Virus record (IMG/VR): IMGVR_UViG_3300046538_000287
Coordinates: 1 to 55,902 of that record
Strand: one strand, 5' to 3'
Source: a virus
DNA: 55,902 bases
The position numbers and the translations under genes were made by a program. Numbering within the stretch: position 1 is the first letter of the stretch; every line of letters starts with the position of its first letter. The notes beneath the pieces were generated by a model. It saw only the letters and a program-made list of their open reading frames with translations. It was not told the DNA's origin and ran no database searches. Of this stretch, positions 48,032 through 55,902 are shown one piece after another.

Positions 48032-48749
48032 TAAAGAAAATTTGCGACACATGTTTGCCGAAAGGCTCCACGCTGCCCTAGACGCTAATAACGTCCGCAA
48101 GCATGGGCGAGGTGCTGACGTCCTCAAGCAACTGAAATCAAAAGGCGTTATCAAGACGCCCCAAGCGGTGAGCAAATGGCTCAATGGCGCAGCTATGCCG
48201 GAAGTCGATAGCCTCACTGCGATATCTGATTGGTTAGGTGTACGCAGAGAGTGGCTTGAACATGGCGTAATGCCTGTTTTCCCTGATGAAGCGCCACCTA
48301 GAAGCGTGGCCAGCAATATAGACAATGTGCAGACCACCGATACCAAAATGGGTAAGGTTCCGCTGATCTCGTGGGTTCAAGCCGGCTCATGGTGCGAAAT
48401 GGGCGCTAGTGTCGAGTCCTTCGATGCGGAGCTTTGGCTCCCCTGCCCGGTCAATATCAGCAAATCCGGGTATGCGTTACGCGTTGTTGGTGACTCCATG
48501 ACCAACAACGGCCCAGGCAGAAGTTATCCGGCAGGCTCCGTAATCTTTGTAGACCCTGAGCTTGCTGTAAACAACGGTGATCGGGTCATAGCAACATTAC
48601 CTAGCACCAACGAGGCGACCTTCAAAGTCTTAGTTCAGGACGCTGGGAAGCACTACCTGAAGCCTATAAACCCACAGTATCCGATCATGGAACTCACTGA
48701 AGAAATGCAGATTTGCGGGAAAGTCATCGGCACTTTCACCCCTGAATGA
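48024..48749 (+). CDS. CI-like repressor with S24 (LexA-type) autoprotease domain
   Basis: 241 residues. The N-terminal HTH (about 8-75) includes KTPQAVSKWLNGAAMPEVDSL. The C-terminal peptidase has the cleavage site A120-G121 (VQAGSW), nucleophile S158 (VVGDSMTN) and K201 (EATFKVL). It maintains lysogeny and self-cleaves on RecA activation, making the prophage DNA-damage inducible. The start overlaps operator 3 and lacks a clear Shine-Dalgarno sequence, so the transcript may be leaderless. Confidence 0.95.
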   Translation: MIDKENLRHMFAERLHAALDANNVRKHGRGADVLKQLKSKGVIKTPQAVSKWLNGAAMPEVDSLTAISDWLGVRREWLEHGVMPVFPDEAPPRSVASNIDNVQTTDTKMGKVPLISWVQAGSWCEMGASVESFDAELWLPCPVNISKSGYALRVVGDSMTNNGPGRSYPAGSVIFVDPELAVNNGDRVIATLPSTNEATFKVLVQDAGKHYLKPINPQYPIMELTEEMQICGKVIGTFTPE

Positions 48750-48805
48750 GCCTTTTCCTTTTCCCTAGGCTGTACAGAAAGGCAACAAATTTCACCTGAC
48801 AGTTG

Positions 48806-48834
48806 TTGACATGATTTAACCGATGGTTGATATT
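48806..48834 (+). promoter_or_regulatory. Rightward early promoter of the integrase-side operon
   Basis: -35 TTGACA (48806-48811), 17-base spacer, -10 GATATT (48829-48834). An operator of the CI type fills the spacer. Confidence 0.65.
48816..48830. promoter_or_regulatory. CI-type operator 4 inside the rightward promoter
   Basis: TTAAC-CGATG-GTTGA matches operator 1 with one difference in the arms. It would let the repressor also silence the 48870-52811 operon. Confidence 0.65.
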
Positions 48835-48869
48835 CGCCTCACTCTTCCACCACAGAGCGAGGCAATACC

Positions 48870-49046
48870 ATGCACACCACAGCCACCCTGCACGTCCATC
48901 CGACTGCTGATGAACCATTCCGCATCCTTGAAGTTCGCCGCATTGCACGCAATTGCGGCTGCACGTTCATCCCTAGCAAATCCAAGCCGCAAGCCCGTAC
49001 TGCAACAGCTCCGTTCGATCCAAACGACGGAGGACGGGCAGCATGA
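48870..49046 (+). CDS. Small phage protein, 58 aa
   Basis: ATG with GAGG 7 bases upstream, first gene after the promoter at 48806. The sequence has an EVRRIARNCGCTFIPSKSK core. Its stop overlaps the next start (ATGA). Function unknown; such first genes of the operon are often accessory regulators. Confidence 0.65.
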   Translation: MHTTATLHVHPTADEPFRILEVRRIARNCGCTFIPSKSKPQARTATAPFDPNDGGRAA

Positions 49047-49633
49047 GCAAGTTCAAACTCGACAACCGCACCCTGCAGTTGCTCAACGCCCAGGTCAATT
49101 TGAGCGGCACCTTCAATCACGTACTCAGGTCGGCCCCGAAGCGCGAGTCCGTAGCATTTCGCCTCAAGGTTGAACGCGGCACATCGGACACCCTCTTCGT
49201 CATTGAGCCGGGCAGCGAGCGCCACACGCTAACCCTACCGAACGAAAAGAAGATGCACCTCAAGCTGGCCGACTTCATTGAAGAGATCGTAAACGGCCCG
49301 CTCGACACCTCTGATACAACCGACCTGCAGAACGCTCCACACTCCAACCGCGAATACGCCCGGTTTGATATCGAGCATAAACAGCGAGTGTTCGAGCTAA
49401 TTCGCACCGGCGGTTCCGTGAGCCTCGACATGGGTTTCGAACTGCCCATCCATGTCGCGATCCATCGAACCCAAACACGCACCGGCATCACCACCATCAT
49501 GAGCATCGGCGTGAAGCGCCCGCGCACGAAGTGCTTCAGCGTGTGCGGTACAGATACTGAGATTTACGAAAAGGTTGCCGAATCCATCAACCACCTAGCT
49601 GCAGTGGCGACTCCCGCCGCGCATGCAGCCTAA
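49043..49633 (+). CDS. Hypothetical phage protein, 196 aa
   Basis: Soluble alpha/beta protein without recognised motif. It overlaps the preceding gene by four bases and is followed after nine bases by the KilAC-like gene. It belongs to the CI-controlled rightward operon. Confidence 0.7.
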   Translation: MSKFKLDNRTLQLLNAQVNLSGTFNHVLRSAPKRESVAFRLKVERGTSDTLFVIEPGSERHTLTLPNEKKMHLKLADFIEEIVNGPLDTSDTTDLQNAPHSNREYARFDIEHKQRVFELIRTGGSVSLDMGFELPIHVAIHRTQTRTGITTIMSIGVKRPRTKCFSVCGTDTEIYEKVAESINHLAAVATPAAHAA

Positions 49634-49642
49634 GGGGGAGCT

Positions 49643-49927
49643 ATGGATCGGACGCTTGTTCAAGCCGCAAAATATCTGGGTACCACCCGCCCCAAGCTGA
49701 TCGGCCTCATGCGGGAAAAGGGGCTGCTCGACTCGCAGAAACTTCCGGCCTATCCGACTCGGGATCGCGAATATCTGGGGGTCAAAAACAGTAGCTGGTA
49801 TCACGAGACTTTCGGCACGCAGTACTGCCAGTCAACCAGAGTGAAACAAGCCGGCATCAGCTGGCTTGCCGAGCAACTGGGGCTGAACCTACCAGAAATC
49901 CCGGTAGACAACCGTGACGTGGCCTAG
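49643..49927 (+). CDS. KilAC-domain (phage antirepressor C-terminal-like) protein
   Basis: 94 residues. It has the KilAC pattern: LVQAAKYLGTTRPKLIGLMREKG, then YHETFGTQYCQSTRVKQAGISWLAEQLG. In full antirepressors this module follows a Bro or Ant N-terminal domain, absent here, so it is a stand-alone version. A GGGGGAG site precedes the ATG. Confidence 0.82.
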   Translation: MDRTLVQAAKYLGTTRPKLIGLMREKGLLDSQKLPAYPTRDREYLGVKNSSWYHETFGTQYCQSTRVKQAGISWLAEQLGLNLPEIPVDNRDVA

Positions 49928-50093
49928 GGAGTTCGCCCGCCAGATCGTCGCTATGCCCACACGAGAGGAGCGCAATGCCGCGCTCCTTGAGGTGCCTGAG
50001 CATCTGCGGGAGCTGACAAAACGTCATTGCCTAAACGCCTGGAATCACCCATCAAGACTCAAACGCAAGGAGGCCGAGCAGCCGCATGAATGA
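49914..50093 (+). CDS. Small phage protein, 59 aa
   Basis: GTG start inside the end of the KilAC-like gene and stop overlapping the PrtN-like start. The sequence (WPREFARQIVAMPTREERNA ... LNAWNHPSRLKRK) matches a recurrent short helical type next to replication or regulatory genes in proteobacterial prophages, as I recall. Function unknown. Confidence 0.65.
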   Translation: MTWPREFARQIVAMPTREERNAALLEVPEHLRELTKRHCLNAWNHPSRLKRKEAEQPHE

Positions 50094-50406
50094 CGCCAAC
50101 CAAACACCGCTACGACTACTTCCCGCGCCGGATAACTCTACCGTCGAGATGCTGCACCGCCTCTTCGGCGACGTGCTCATCCCACTCGAAAAGCTGCGCG
50201 TGCACTACTTCAAGAACCTCAATGAAAAGACGTTCACCGAGGCGATCAACAGCGGGCGGATTCAACTACCGGTGACAACCATCGACCACAGCGTGAAGGC
50301 GCTGAGGTACGCCCATATTAGGCACGTAGCAGCATTGATCGATATCCGCGCCTACAAAGCAGACGAAGACATGCCGCGACCGTCAAACGACAAGCCGGAG
50401 GCGTGA
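50086..50406 (+). CDS. PrtN-family pyocin-activator-like regulator
   Basis: 106 residues. The segments TVEMLHRLFGDVLIPLEKLR, HYFKNLNEKTFTEAINSGRI, LPVTTIDHSVKALRYAHIRHVA and LIDIRAYKADE match PrtN, the activator of pyocin genes released by PrtR cleavage. Here it lies in the operon controlled by the S24 repressor, a parallel logic. Its targets are unknown; the late control region is a candidate. Confidence 0.9.
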   Translation: MNDANQTPLRLLPAPDNSTVEMLHRLFGDVLIPLEKLRVHYFKNLNEKTFTEAINSGRIQLPVTTIDHSVKALRYAHIRHVAALIDIRAYKADEDMPRPSNDKPEA

Positions 50407-50490
50407 AATACCTCCCGATCCTGACTACGAATAAAAAACCAATAATCGGCTGCCACCACCAGCCAAGCGAAACCACCAGGAGCACACCAC

Positions 50491-50910
50491 ATGACCGCAA
50501 TACAAATCGGTGCATTGATCGTTCTGATCGTACTTGTCGGCTTCACCTATTGGGCAGGCTATCGCGGTGGCCTTATCGATGGAAGTATCGAAGGCATTGA
50601 CGAAGGCAAGGCCATTCAACAGGCAGACAACTCGGAATCGATTCGGGGACTGCAGCTTATTGCTGATCAATGGCACGGTCATTACGAATCAATCTACGCA
50701 CGCTACATGCGCGCCTTAGAGGCTTCCAAACTGGGAGAGACAGAACGTCAAACCCTACTGGAAATTGCTGAAAAGCTGCGAATCGCTGCCGAGACGTTCA
50801 GCGCATTCCGTACAGGCAAGAAACTCGAACGCGACACCCTTGCGCTACGCGATCAAGCGCTCGCCATGGCCGCTCTGTTGGAGCCAGAGACACAGGAGAA
50901 AGCAGCATGA
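50491..50910 (+). CDS. Membrane-anchored small phage protein
   Basis: 139 residues with one N-terminal membrane span (about 5-25: QIGALIVLIVLVGFTYWAGY) and a cytoplasmic or periplasmic helical domain rich in charged residues. No enzyme motif. Overlaps the next gene by four bases. It might take part in superinfection exclusion or assembly, which is speculation. Confidence 0.7.
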   Translation: MTAIQIGALIVLIVLVGFTYWAGYRGGLIDGSIEGIDEGKAIQQADNSESIRGLQLIADQWHGHYESIYARYMRALEASKLGETERQTLLEIAEKLRIAAETFSAFRTGKKLERDTLALRDQALAMAALLEPETQEKAA

Positions 50911-51128
50911 ATCGCCTTATCCCAATGTTGCGCCTGACTCCCCAGGCAGCCGGCGAGCTGCAGGGGCGATGCACCAAAGCCACCAGCCAGCTGCAGGAGC
51001 TGATGCGCTTTCGCAAAGAGTTCGACCAGCAGCTGGCCGTACTGATCGGCAACGACGCCGTCCACAAATTGAACAAAGACACCAAAAACGCTCTGCTACT
51101 TGCGGACCTAGTCAAGGAGGCAGCATGA
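50907..51128 (+). CDS. Small helical phage protein, 73 aa
   Basis: Predominantly helical (ELQGRCTKATSQLQELMRFRKEFDQQL), no motif. ATGA overlaps link it to both neighbours, showing an uninterrupted translation unit. Confidence 0.65.
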   Translation: MNRLIPMLRLTPQAAGELQGRCTKATSQLQELMRFRKEFDQQLAVLIGNDAVHKLNKDTKNALLLADLVKEAA

Positions 51129-51490
51129 GACGAGATTCTCGCCACCATCGCAACACGGCTAACGCCTCACCAGCGCCTAACGGACCAACTCGCTATAGAA
51201 CACCGGAGGAAAGCGGCATGACGATGGAACTGCACACCACCCAAACATCGACCGCTTTGCTCCGCAACGCTAATGGCGTCAACGCACCAGAAACAAACAG
51301 TCTCTGCTGCGCAGCAGCAGGCATTATTGCCCCTCTCAGCGCCACTGCCGAGGCACTTATACCCCACGAAAAGCTGCGCGAGGCAGCCACACCCGATGCA
51401 ACGCTAATCGCTCAGAATCGCCCGCCCGCGCAGCCTGTTGTGGGGCATACGCAGATGCAAGCTGTCACCATCGCTCAGGAGGCAGCATGA
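51125..51490 (+). CDS. Hypothetical phage protein, 121 aa
   Basis: Begins at the ATGA overlap at 51125; an internal ATG at 51218 is an alternative start. Ala/Thr-rich, low complexity at the N-terminus, no membrane span. The coding signal is weaker than in its neighbours but the overlapping start and stop (51487 next) support it. Confidence 0.55.
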   Translation: MRRDSRHHRNTANASPAPNGPTRYRTPEESGMTMELHTTQTSTALLRNANGVNAPETNSLCCAAAGIIAPLSATAEALIPHEKLREAATPDATLIAQNRPPAQPVVGHTQMQAVTIAQEAA

Positions 51491-51741
51491 ACAAAGAGAA
51501 CTCGTTTCAGCTGCCGAGTGAGACGCTTACAGAAGAGGAGTTAGCCGCTATTACAGGCTACAAGATTCCGTCCTGCCAACGTCAGTGGCTGCAACGCAAT
51601 GCTTGGGAACACGTGCTCACAGCCGCACAACGCCCCGTTGTAGGTCGCGTGTACGCCCGCCTGAAGCTAGCCGGGGTCAAACCATCAGCAACCAATGCAG
51701 TAGCTGAAACCTGGTCCCTTGATCTCTCACGTGTAGGTTAA
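51487..51741 (+). CDS. DUF4224 domain protein
   Basis: 84 residues with ETLTEEELAAITGYKIPSCQRQWL at the start, the DUF4224 signature. These proteins usually precede phage integrases and may act as excision or regulatory partners, but this is unproven. The integrase begins two bases after its stop. Confidence 0.88.
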   Translation: MNKENSFQLPSETLTEEELAAITGYKIPSCQRQWLQRNAWEHVLTAAQRPVVGRVYARLKLAGVKPSATNAVAETWSLDLSRVG

Positions 51742-51743
51742 CG

Positions 51744-52811
51744 ATGCGCCAGAAGAAAGCCGCAAACCGGGATCTGCCGCCACGGATGATCCGCCGTAGC
51801 CGCAAAAGAAAGAACGGAAGTACCTGGGTGGGCTACTACTACAACGGTCGGGACGCCGAAGGGAACCGAGTCGAAATTCCGCTCGGCGGCGACCTCGATG
51901 AAGCCAAAGTCGAATGGGCACGTCTGGATCGCAAAGCCACACCCAAGCCTGCTCACCTGATGGGCAGGTTTTTCGACGACTACGAAAGAAAGGTCATCCC
52001 TGGGCTGAAGCCCGGCACCCAAAAGGACTACTTGAAAGGCCTCAAACAACTACGCAACGCGTTCGAATCGGCCCCTGTAGATGCGGTCACCCCGCAAGTG
52101 ATTGCCCAGTATCGCGACGCCAGAACAGCAAAGGTGCGCGCCAACCGCGAGATCGCCCTCCTCTCAACCATATTCACCTTTGCCCGCGAATGGGGGCTCA
52201 CTGAAAAGGCAAACCCTTGCGCCCGCTTGCGCAGGAACAAAGAAACACCCCGCGACTTCTACGCAGGCAAAATCGTTTGGGATGCGGTGTACACAGAGGC
52301 ACCGCCCGAGCTTAAAGACGCAATGGACCTAGCCTACCTAACCGGCCAGCGCCCCGCCGATGTGCTCAAAGCATCAACTGCCGACTTGAACAACGGGTTC
52401 CTGATGGTAGGCCAGGGCAAGACTGAGAAACGCCTGCGTATCCGACTACACGACGGCGCAGACGCATCAGGGCTCAGCATCTTCCTCGATGCCCTGCTCG
52501 AGCGCAAAGCCATGGCCGGTATCAGAAGTTCAAGCCTGATCACCAACCAGGCGGGCCTGCGAATGAGTTACGCAATGCTGAGAAATCGGTGGGATGAAGC
52601 CCGAGAAAAAGCAGCCGCGAAGGCCGCGGCCGAAGGTGATGCAACGCTTACCGCCGCGATCCGCCAGTTCCAATTCCGCGACATCCGACCAAAAGCTGCC
52701 AGCGAAATTGACGACATTAGTCATGCTAGCCGCCTACTTGGCCACTCAACTCAGGAGATGACGAAAAAGGTTTATCGCCGTGTTGGTGAAATTGTACGAC
52801 CCACAAAATAA
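51744..52811 (+). CDS. int: Tyrosine-type phage integrase
   Basis: 355 residues. An arm-binding N-terminus is followed by a SAM-like core domain (about 70-165) and catalytic residues R203 (LTGQRPADVL), K226, R315 (FRDIRPKAA), H334 (LLGHST) and nucleophile Y344 (VYRRVG). The usual H of the HxxR box is R312 here (RDIR). It integrates and excises the prophage; its 3' end marks the right limit of recognised phage genes. Confidence 0.95.
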   Translation: MRQKKAANRDLPPRMIRRSRKRKNGSTWVGYYYNGRDAEGNRVEIPLGGDLDEAKVEWARLDRKATPKPAHLMGRFFDDYERKVIPGLKPGTQKDYLKGLKQLRNAFESAPVDAVTPQVIAQYRDARTAKVRANREIALLSTIFTFAREWGLTEKANPCARLRRNKETPRDFYAGKIVWDAVYTEAPPELKDAMDLAYLTGQRPADVLKASTADLNNGFLMVGQGKTEKRLRIRLHDGADASGLSIFLDALLERKAMAGIRSSSLITNQAGLRMSYAMLRNRWDEAREKAAAKAAAEGDATLTAAIRQFQFRDIRPKAASEIDDISHASRLLGHSTQEMTKKVYRRVGEIVRPTK

Positions 52812-53056
52812 CTAATGGGCACGATGGATCGCTACCAGCTGGTTATCCCTGAAAGGGCAAATCGACCCATAGCTGCCGGTGACGATAGTCAAAAATGGCG
52901 ATTAGCGGACGGTCGACTAACATCTGCTTCGGGCCAGAAGCAAACGGTCGACCCAGGGGCCACCATCGGGCAAAAGCAGACCTTAACCCGGCCATGCTAC
53001 CGATTCTTTGCTGCCGTTAAGAGGCCATAAGCGAGCGGAATTTTATTCTGATTGCA

Positions 53057-54007
53057 CTAGATTGAAGCACTGAATGGCAATGCTTTAATGTATCGCTCCA
53101 TGAATAGCCAATCTGGCGCGCCATGACCATCGACCGGCAGATACATTAAGGATTCTTTCATCCTCGCTATGCCCCACTTCCTCCCGTAACTATAACGGTA
53201 TCGCTCCTTCTTAATGAGAGCACATAAAAACAGCGCAACATATTTGTTGATATTGAATTTTGGCGTGAATATATGAACGTCTTCAGTCGAGCAAAACGGC
53301 TTATCCTGATAAAACGCATTAGCCACGCTATTTCCGTTACGAACTACGGAAATAACTCCTGCTTGGTGCATTGGCGCATGGTCGGTTTTACTTGTGACGC
53401 CGTTATTAAATTCTGAAGCGCTCACAAAAGGATATTTGCCTACGCCATTTAGCTCTTTTTTTCTCGGTCCGCGCCCTCTATCAATTTCAAATATGTCTTC
53501 ATATTTGAAAGGCTTCAAGGCGCTCAGGTCTAGCTCAACAATTTCGTCAATCAAGCTTTGTGAAATATTATCTGCGGCAGCTATATTGGCGTGCCTCACC
53601 CACTCAGGTACCGAGTCCAACGCAGGAATTTTTATTTCTGAAAGTGTTCTATTTGCCTGTCGACCATAATTATATCTATATTTATTTGCACGCAAGCAGG
53701 CGCAGTAGAATATCTTCTCCTGACTTGACATGTCGACTTTTGCAGTTAAATAATATAAGTCCCGACCACTATAGAAAGGTTCAGATTGCAAGAAAGACTC
53801 CATAACGGAACCTCCGCATGCGACTGTAATTGAACCAGCAGGAAGAGGATTTAAGCCCTCGACCAAGCAGATTCTTGCGGACACTCCGTTATTTTTTGCC
53901 GTTCGAGATACAAACGGCACACCATCAGGATCAACAACTTGCTTGTTTAGTTCAAGATTCGATCCGTATCTAACTTCAAACAAATCTGCAACGCTTACAA
54001 GCTTCAC
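53057..54007 (-). CDS. Specificity subunit of a BcgI-like Type IIB restriction-modification system
   Basis: 316 residues with two similar halves: positions about 1-140 (FEVRYGSNLELNKQ ... SGRDLYYLTAK ... KYRYNYGRQANRTLSEIKIP) and about 165-316 (FEIDRGRGPRKKELNG ... STEDVHIFTPK ... RYRYSYGRKWGIARMKES). Each looks like a target recognition domain of HsdS/BcgIB type. The length is close to BcgI B. It overlaps the methylase/nuclease gene by four bases. AT-rich, unlike the prophage. Confidence 0.88.
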   Translation of the reverse strand: MKLVSVADLFEVRYGSNLELNKQVVDPDGVPFVSRTAKNNGVSARICLVEGLNPLPAGSITVACGGSVMESFLQSEPFYSGRDLYYLTAKVDMSSQEKIFYCACLRANKYRYNYGRQANRTLSEIKIPALDSVPEWVRHANIAAADNISQSLIDEIVELDLSALKPFKYEDIFEIDRGRGPRKKELNGVGKYPFVSASEFNNGVTSKTDHAPMHQAGVISVVRNGNSVANAFYQDKPFCSTEDVHIFTPKFNINKYVALFLCALIKKERYRYSYGRKWGIARMKESLMYLPVDGHGAPDWLFMERYIKALPFSASI

Positions 54008-55902
54008 TCTGGTGCCTCCAAGTCATCCTCAAGCCCAGACTCATCAACTTCTAGAATTTCTTCCTCCCGCAAAATATTGAACACTAGAAATTTCTTTACA
54101 GCCTCCTCGAAGTCAGCCTTCAACACCCCGGAGTAATCTGTTTCCATATAAGCTTCTGCGCACCATTCGTCATCTGCAGTGACTTGTTTTTTAACACATA
54201 AGCCAGGTATATCTTCTCTGTTCTTATAGGAATAAAGCCATTTCTCTCTAATCTCCTCCCAGCGGCCGGAGAAGTCTGTCCGACCTTGCTGCTTGGTTTT
54301 CTCAAACCCATCATCTTTCCAATACCCAAACCACGTTTTTCTGCTTTCAGCTGCATGTGGTTTGTGAGCGGTGAAGACCATAATGCATGTGATAGTCCCC
54401 ACCGGGGTGAAAAGCTCATCAGGCATGGACATAACGGCTTCAAGGCAGTGTTTAGATAATAAGCTATGCTTTGTTTCATGCGGTGTTATCACACAAGACA
54501 TCGGAACAATGGCGATTCCTGTGCCCCCTACTTTCAAACAATCAAGCATGTGCTCAACGAAAGCTAGCTCATGAAGACCTTTCCCCTTCTGAGCATAAGG
54601 TGGATTTATCATTCCTATATCAGGCTGACGAGAAATAATCTCCTTAGTAATCGCATCATCAAAACAGCTTCCTTGATGCAAATTAGCTTTTCCATCACCG
54701 CGAAGAATCATATTACTTGCTGCAAGCGCATACATATTTGGTTGCTGTTCTACACCTATCAACCCGTATTGCTTTACTCTTGATTTCTCCTCATCGGTTA
54801 TGCATTTTTTAAACATTTGATGCATTGCGGAAACAAGGAAACCTCCGGTACCACAGCAGGGGTCAAAAACCGTGCTGTCCTTTTGCACGTTTGCAATTCG
54901 TGAAAAAAGATCTGTAATATGACGAGGAGTTAGAACGATTCCAAGTGCCTTTTTATCACCGCCTGTGTATCGCAGAAACTCGCCATAAAACTGGCCAATA
55001 ATATCGTAATCATGGTAGACACTTATGAACGGCCAGGCATGGATATTAATTTTGTCAATTAAGTTATAAAGCGGACTTTCACCCGTTAGTTTGTCCGCTC
55101 GACTCAATTCTGGATGAACGCGCAGAAATGAGTATGGCTGAATCATGTTTTGTTTTTTTGCGTGAGGTATATCAGACTTCTTGATTTCCTCCTCAATAGC
55201 ATCGCAGAGTTTCTCTGGCAGCTCGTCTGGGGTGTACACAGAAAATACTTTTGAGAAAACAAAATTACTTAAAGCAATCAAAACCCCGCTTACTAAAAGT
55301 GGCTTTTCACTTTCACTGAGTTTTGCGTAATCACGCATGTAATTGTGAAGATCTTTCGAGAAAGACATTAAATCCGAAAGGCGCCCTTTTTCAACCTCTG
55401 GATCGTAGGTTGCATGTTCGATTAGATTCTCAAAACCTATTATTTTATCGATCTGGGTGCCACTTTTATTATTCAAAGGCTTGTAGTCAGGAATTACGCC
55501 CGCTACGCTTCTAGGTTGTAAATATGTCGAAATACGCAAGCTGCCTTTTGTCTGTCCGCTACAGCCTATAGCGATGACATTAAACTCTTTTGCGAGATAA
55601 CTTGCGTAATGGAGAGCACCATCAGCAGCAAAATCTTTGGGGCAGTCCAAGAGTTCGCTAGCGTGCTTTTTATTATCCGCCTTGCATTCAAAAATGATTA
55701 CAAAGTCTTGTATTTTTTTTGATTTTATTATGAATTCCGGAGCACCTACGCCACCCTTTCCAGTTTTGCTTGCACTTCTAAGCAGGCTTTGTATTTTTGT
55801 ATTCTGACTTTTCTGCTCTTCAATTATTATATCTTCATTGTCGAAGTAACCAAGATTTCTGAGCGTATCCCTAACTATATTTTCAGTAATTCTTTCGTTC
55901 AT
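54004..55902 (-). CDS. Bifunctional nuclease/N6-adenine methylase subunit, BcgI A-like
   Basis: 632 residues, complete from ATG 55902 at the window edge. The N-terminus carries P55-E56, 15 residues, then E72-C73-K74, a PD-(D/E)XK variant like the PE...ECK of BcgI. The methylase part has motif I FDPCCGTGGF (346-355) and motif IV NPPY (433-436) of gamma-type N6-adenine methylases. BcgI A is of similar length and likewise combines cleavage and methylation. With its partner it should cut on both sides of the target. Confidence 0.9.
   Translation of the reverse strand: MNERITENIVRDTLRNLGYFDNEDIIIEEQKSQNTKIQSLLRSASKTGKGGVGAPEFIIKSKKIQDFVIIFECKADNKKHASELLDCPKDFAADGALHYASYLAKEFNVIAIGCSGQTKGSLRISTYLQPRSVAGVIPDYKPLNNKSGTQIDKIIGFENLIEHATYDPEVEKGRLSDLMSFSKDLHNYMRDYAKLSESEKPLLVSGVLIALSNFVFSKVFSVYTPDELPEKLCDAIEEEIKKSDIPHAKKQNMIQPYSFLRVHPELSRADKLTGESPLYNLIDKINIHAWPFISVYHDYDIIGQFYGEFLRYTGGDKKALGIVLTPRHITDLFSRIANVQKDSTVFDPCCGTGGFLVSAMHQMFKKCITDEEKSRVKQYGLIGVEQQPNMYALAASNMILRGDGKANLHQGSCFDDAITKEIISRQPDIGMINPPYAQKGKGLHELAFVEHMLDCLKVGGTGIAIVPMSCVITPHETKHSLLSKHCLEAVMSMPDELFTPVGTITCIMVFTAHKPHAAESRKTWFGYWKDDGFEKTKQQGRTDFSGRWEEIREKWLYSYKNREDIPGLCVKKQVTADDEWCAEAYMETDYSGVLKADFEEAVKKFLVFNILREEEILEVDESGLEDDLEAPE

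Larger units (their letters stand above)
19483..52811. mobile_element. Mosaic temperate prophage (lambda-like head, contractile P2-like tail)
   Basis: The segment holds integrase, repressor/Cro/CII, replication, antiterminator, holin, terminase, full head, full contractile tail and lysis genes, all in intact frames except the methylase at the left end. Late genes lie on the minus strand, integrase at the right end. Limits are approximate: I could not find the direct repeat defining attL/attR. Confidence 0.85.

Noticed and set aside
52815-53030. 71-codon frame after the integrase with internal GQKQT repeats
   Set aside because: Low complexity, no ribosome binding site; resembles non-coding repetitive spacer rather than a gene.
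1-55902. CRISPR array or Cas genes
   Set aside because: No regularly spaced identical repeats and no Cas motifs anywhere in the window.

Overview
The window looks like a Pseudomonas chromosome (P. fluorescens-type). Indicators are two DUF1652 genes, an MvaT-family silencer, a PrtN-family regulator, LexA-type boxes, an IS1182-family element and mostly GC-rich coding. Nearly all of it is accessory DNA.

1-9.7 kb is a patchwork island. It holds AT-rich stretches with a PD-(D/E)XK-like protein (1-1050), unknown genes, an XRE regulator, and a mobilisation pair (relaxase 4550-5971, MobC-like 5993-6349). Next come a coiled-coil protein with three GRP motifs (6916-7827), an MvaT-family protein (7879-8238) and a nuclease-like gene (8240-9499). 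The island ends at a truncated tRNA-Leu(UAA). About 200 bp further on is a truncated tRNA-Cys(GCA), so both neighbours of a Cys-Leu tRNA cluster appear broken by separate insertions.

10-19.5 kb is Pseudomonas accessory DNA: DUF1652 genes, a lone receiver domain, an AraC-family regulator, a membrane SPOR-like protein, a complete IS1182-family element, small unknown genes, a nonsense pseudogene, and an operon of a zinc-motif protein plus an SRAP (YedK/HMCES-like) protein behind a LexA-type box.

19.5-52.8 kb is a largely complete mosaic prophage. Late genes run leftward: holin, Nu1/TerL terminase, a lambda-like head (W, portal, ClpP-like protease, D, E, FII-like), then a P2-like contractile tail and baseplate, fibre, sheath and tube, tape measure, U/X/D, GH19 endolysin and nested Rz/Rz1. 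A leftward early operon (Cro-like, CII-like, DksA-like, Toprim/VapE-type replication protein, Q-like antiterminator) and a rightward operon (small proteins, KilAC-like, PrtN-like, DUF4224, integrase) flank an S24-type CI repressor. Four similar 15-bp operators sit at the two early control regions. Right after the integrase lies an AT-rich BcgI-like Type IIB restriction-modification pair (53057-55902).

Most notable: a second, truncated terminase-like ATPase directly behind TerL whose Walker B D-E is E-Q; an array of eight GGACAG motifs plus a perfect hairpin and a terminator in the 480-bp gap between the Q-like gene and the holin; the GRP-motif/MvaT gene pair; and the doubly broken tRNA cluster. 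No database search was possible; family names rest on recognised motifs, order and length.
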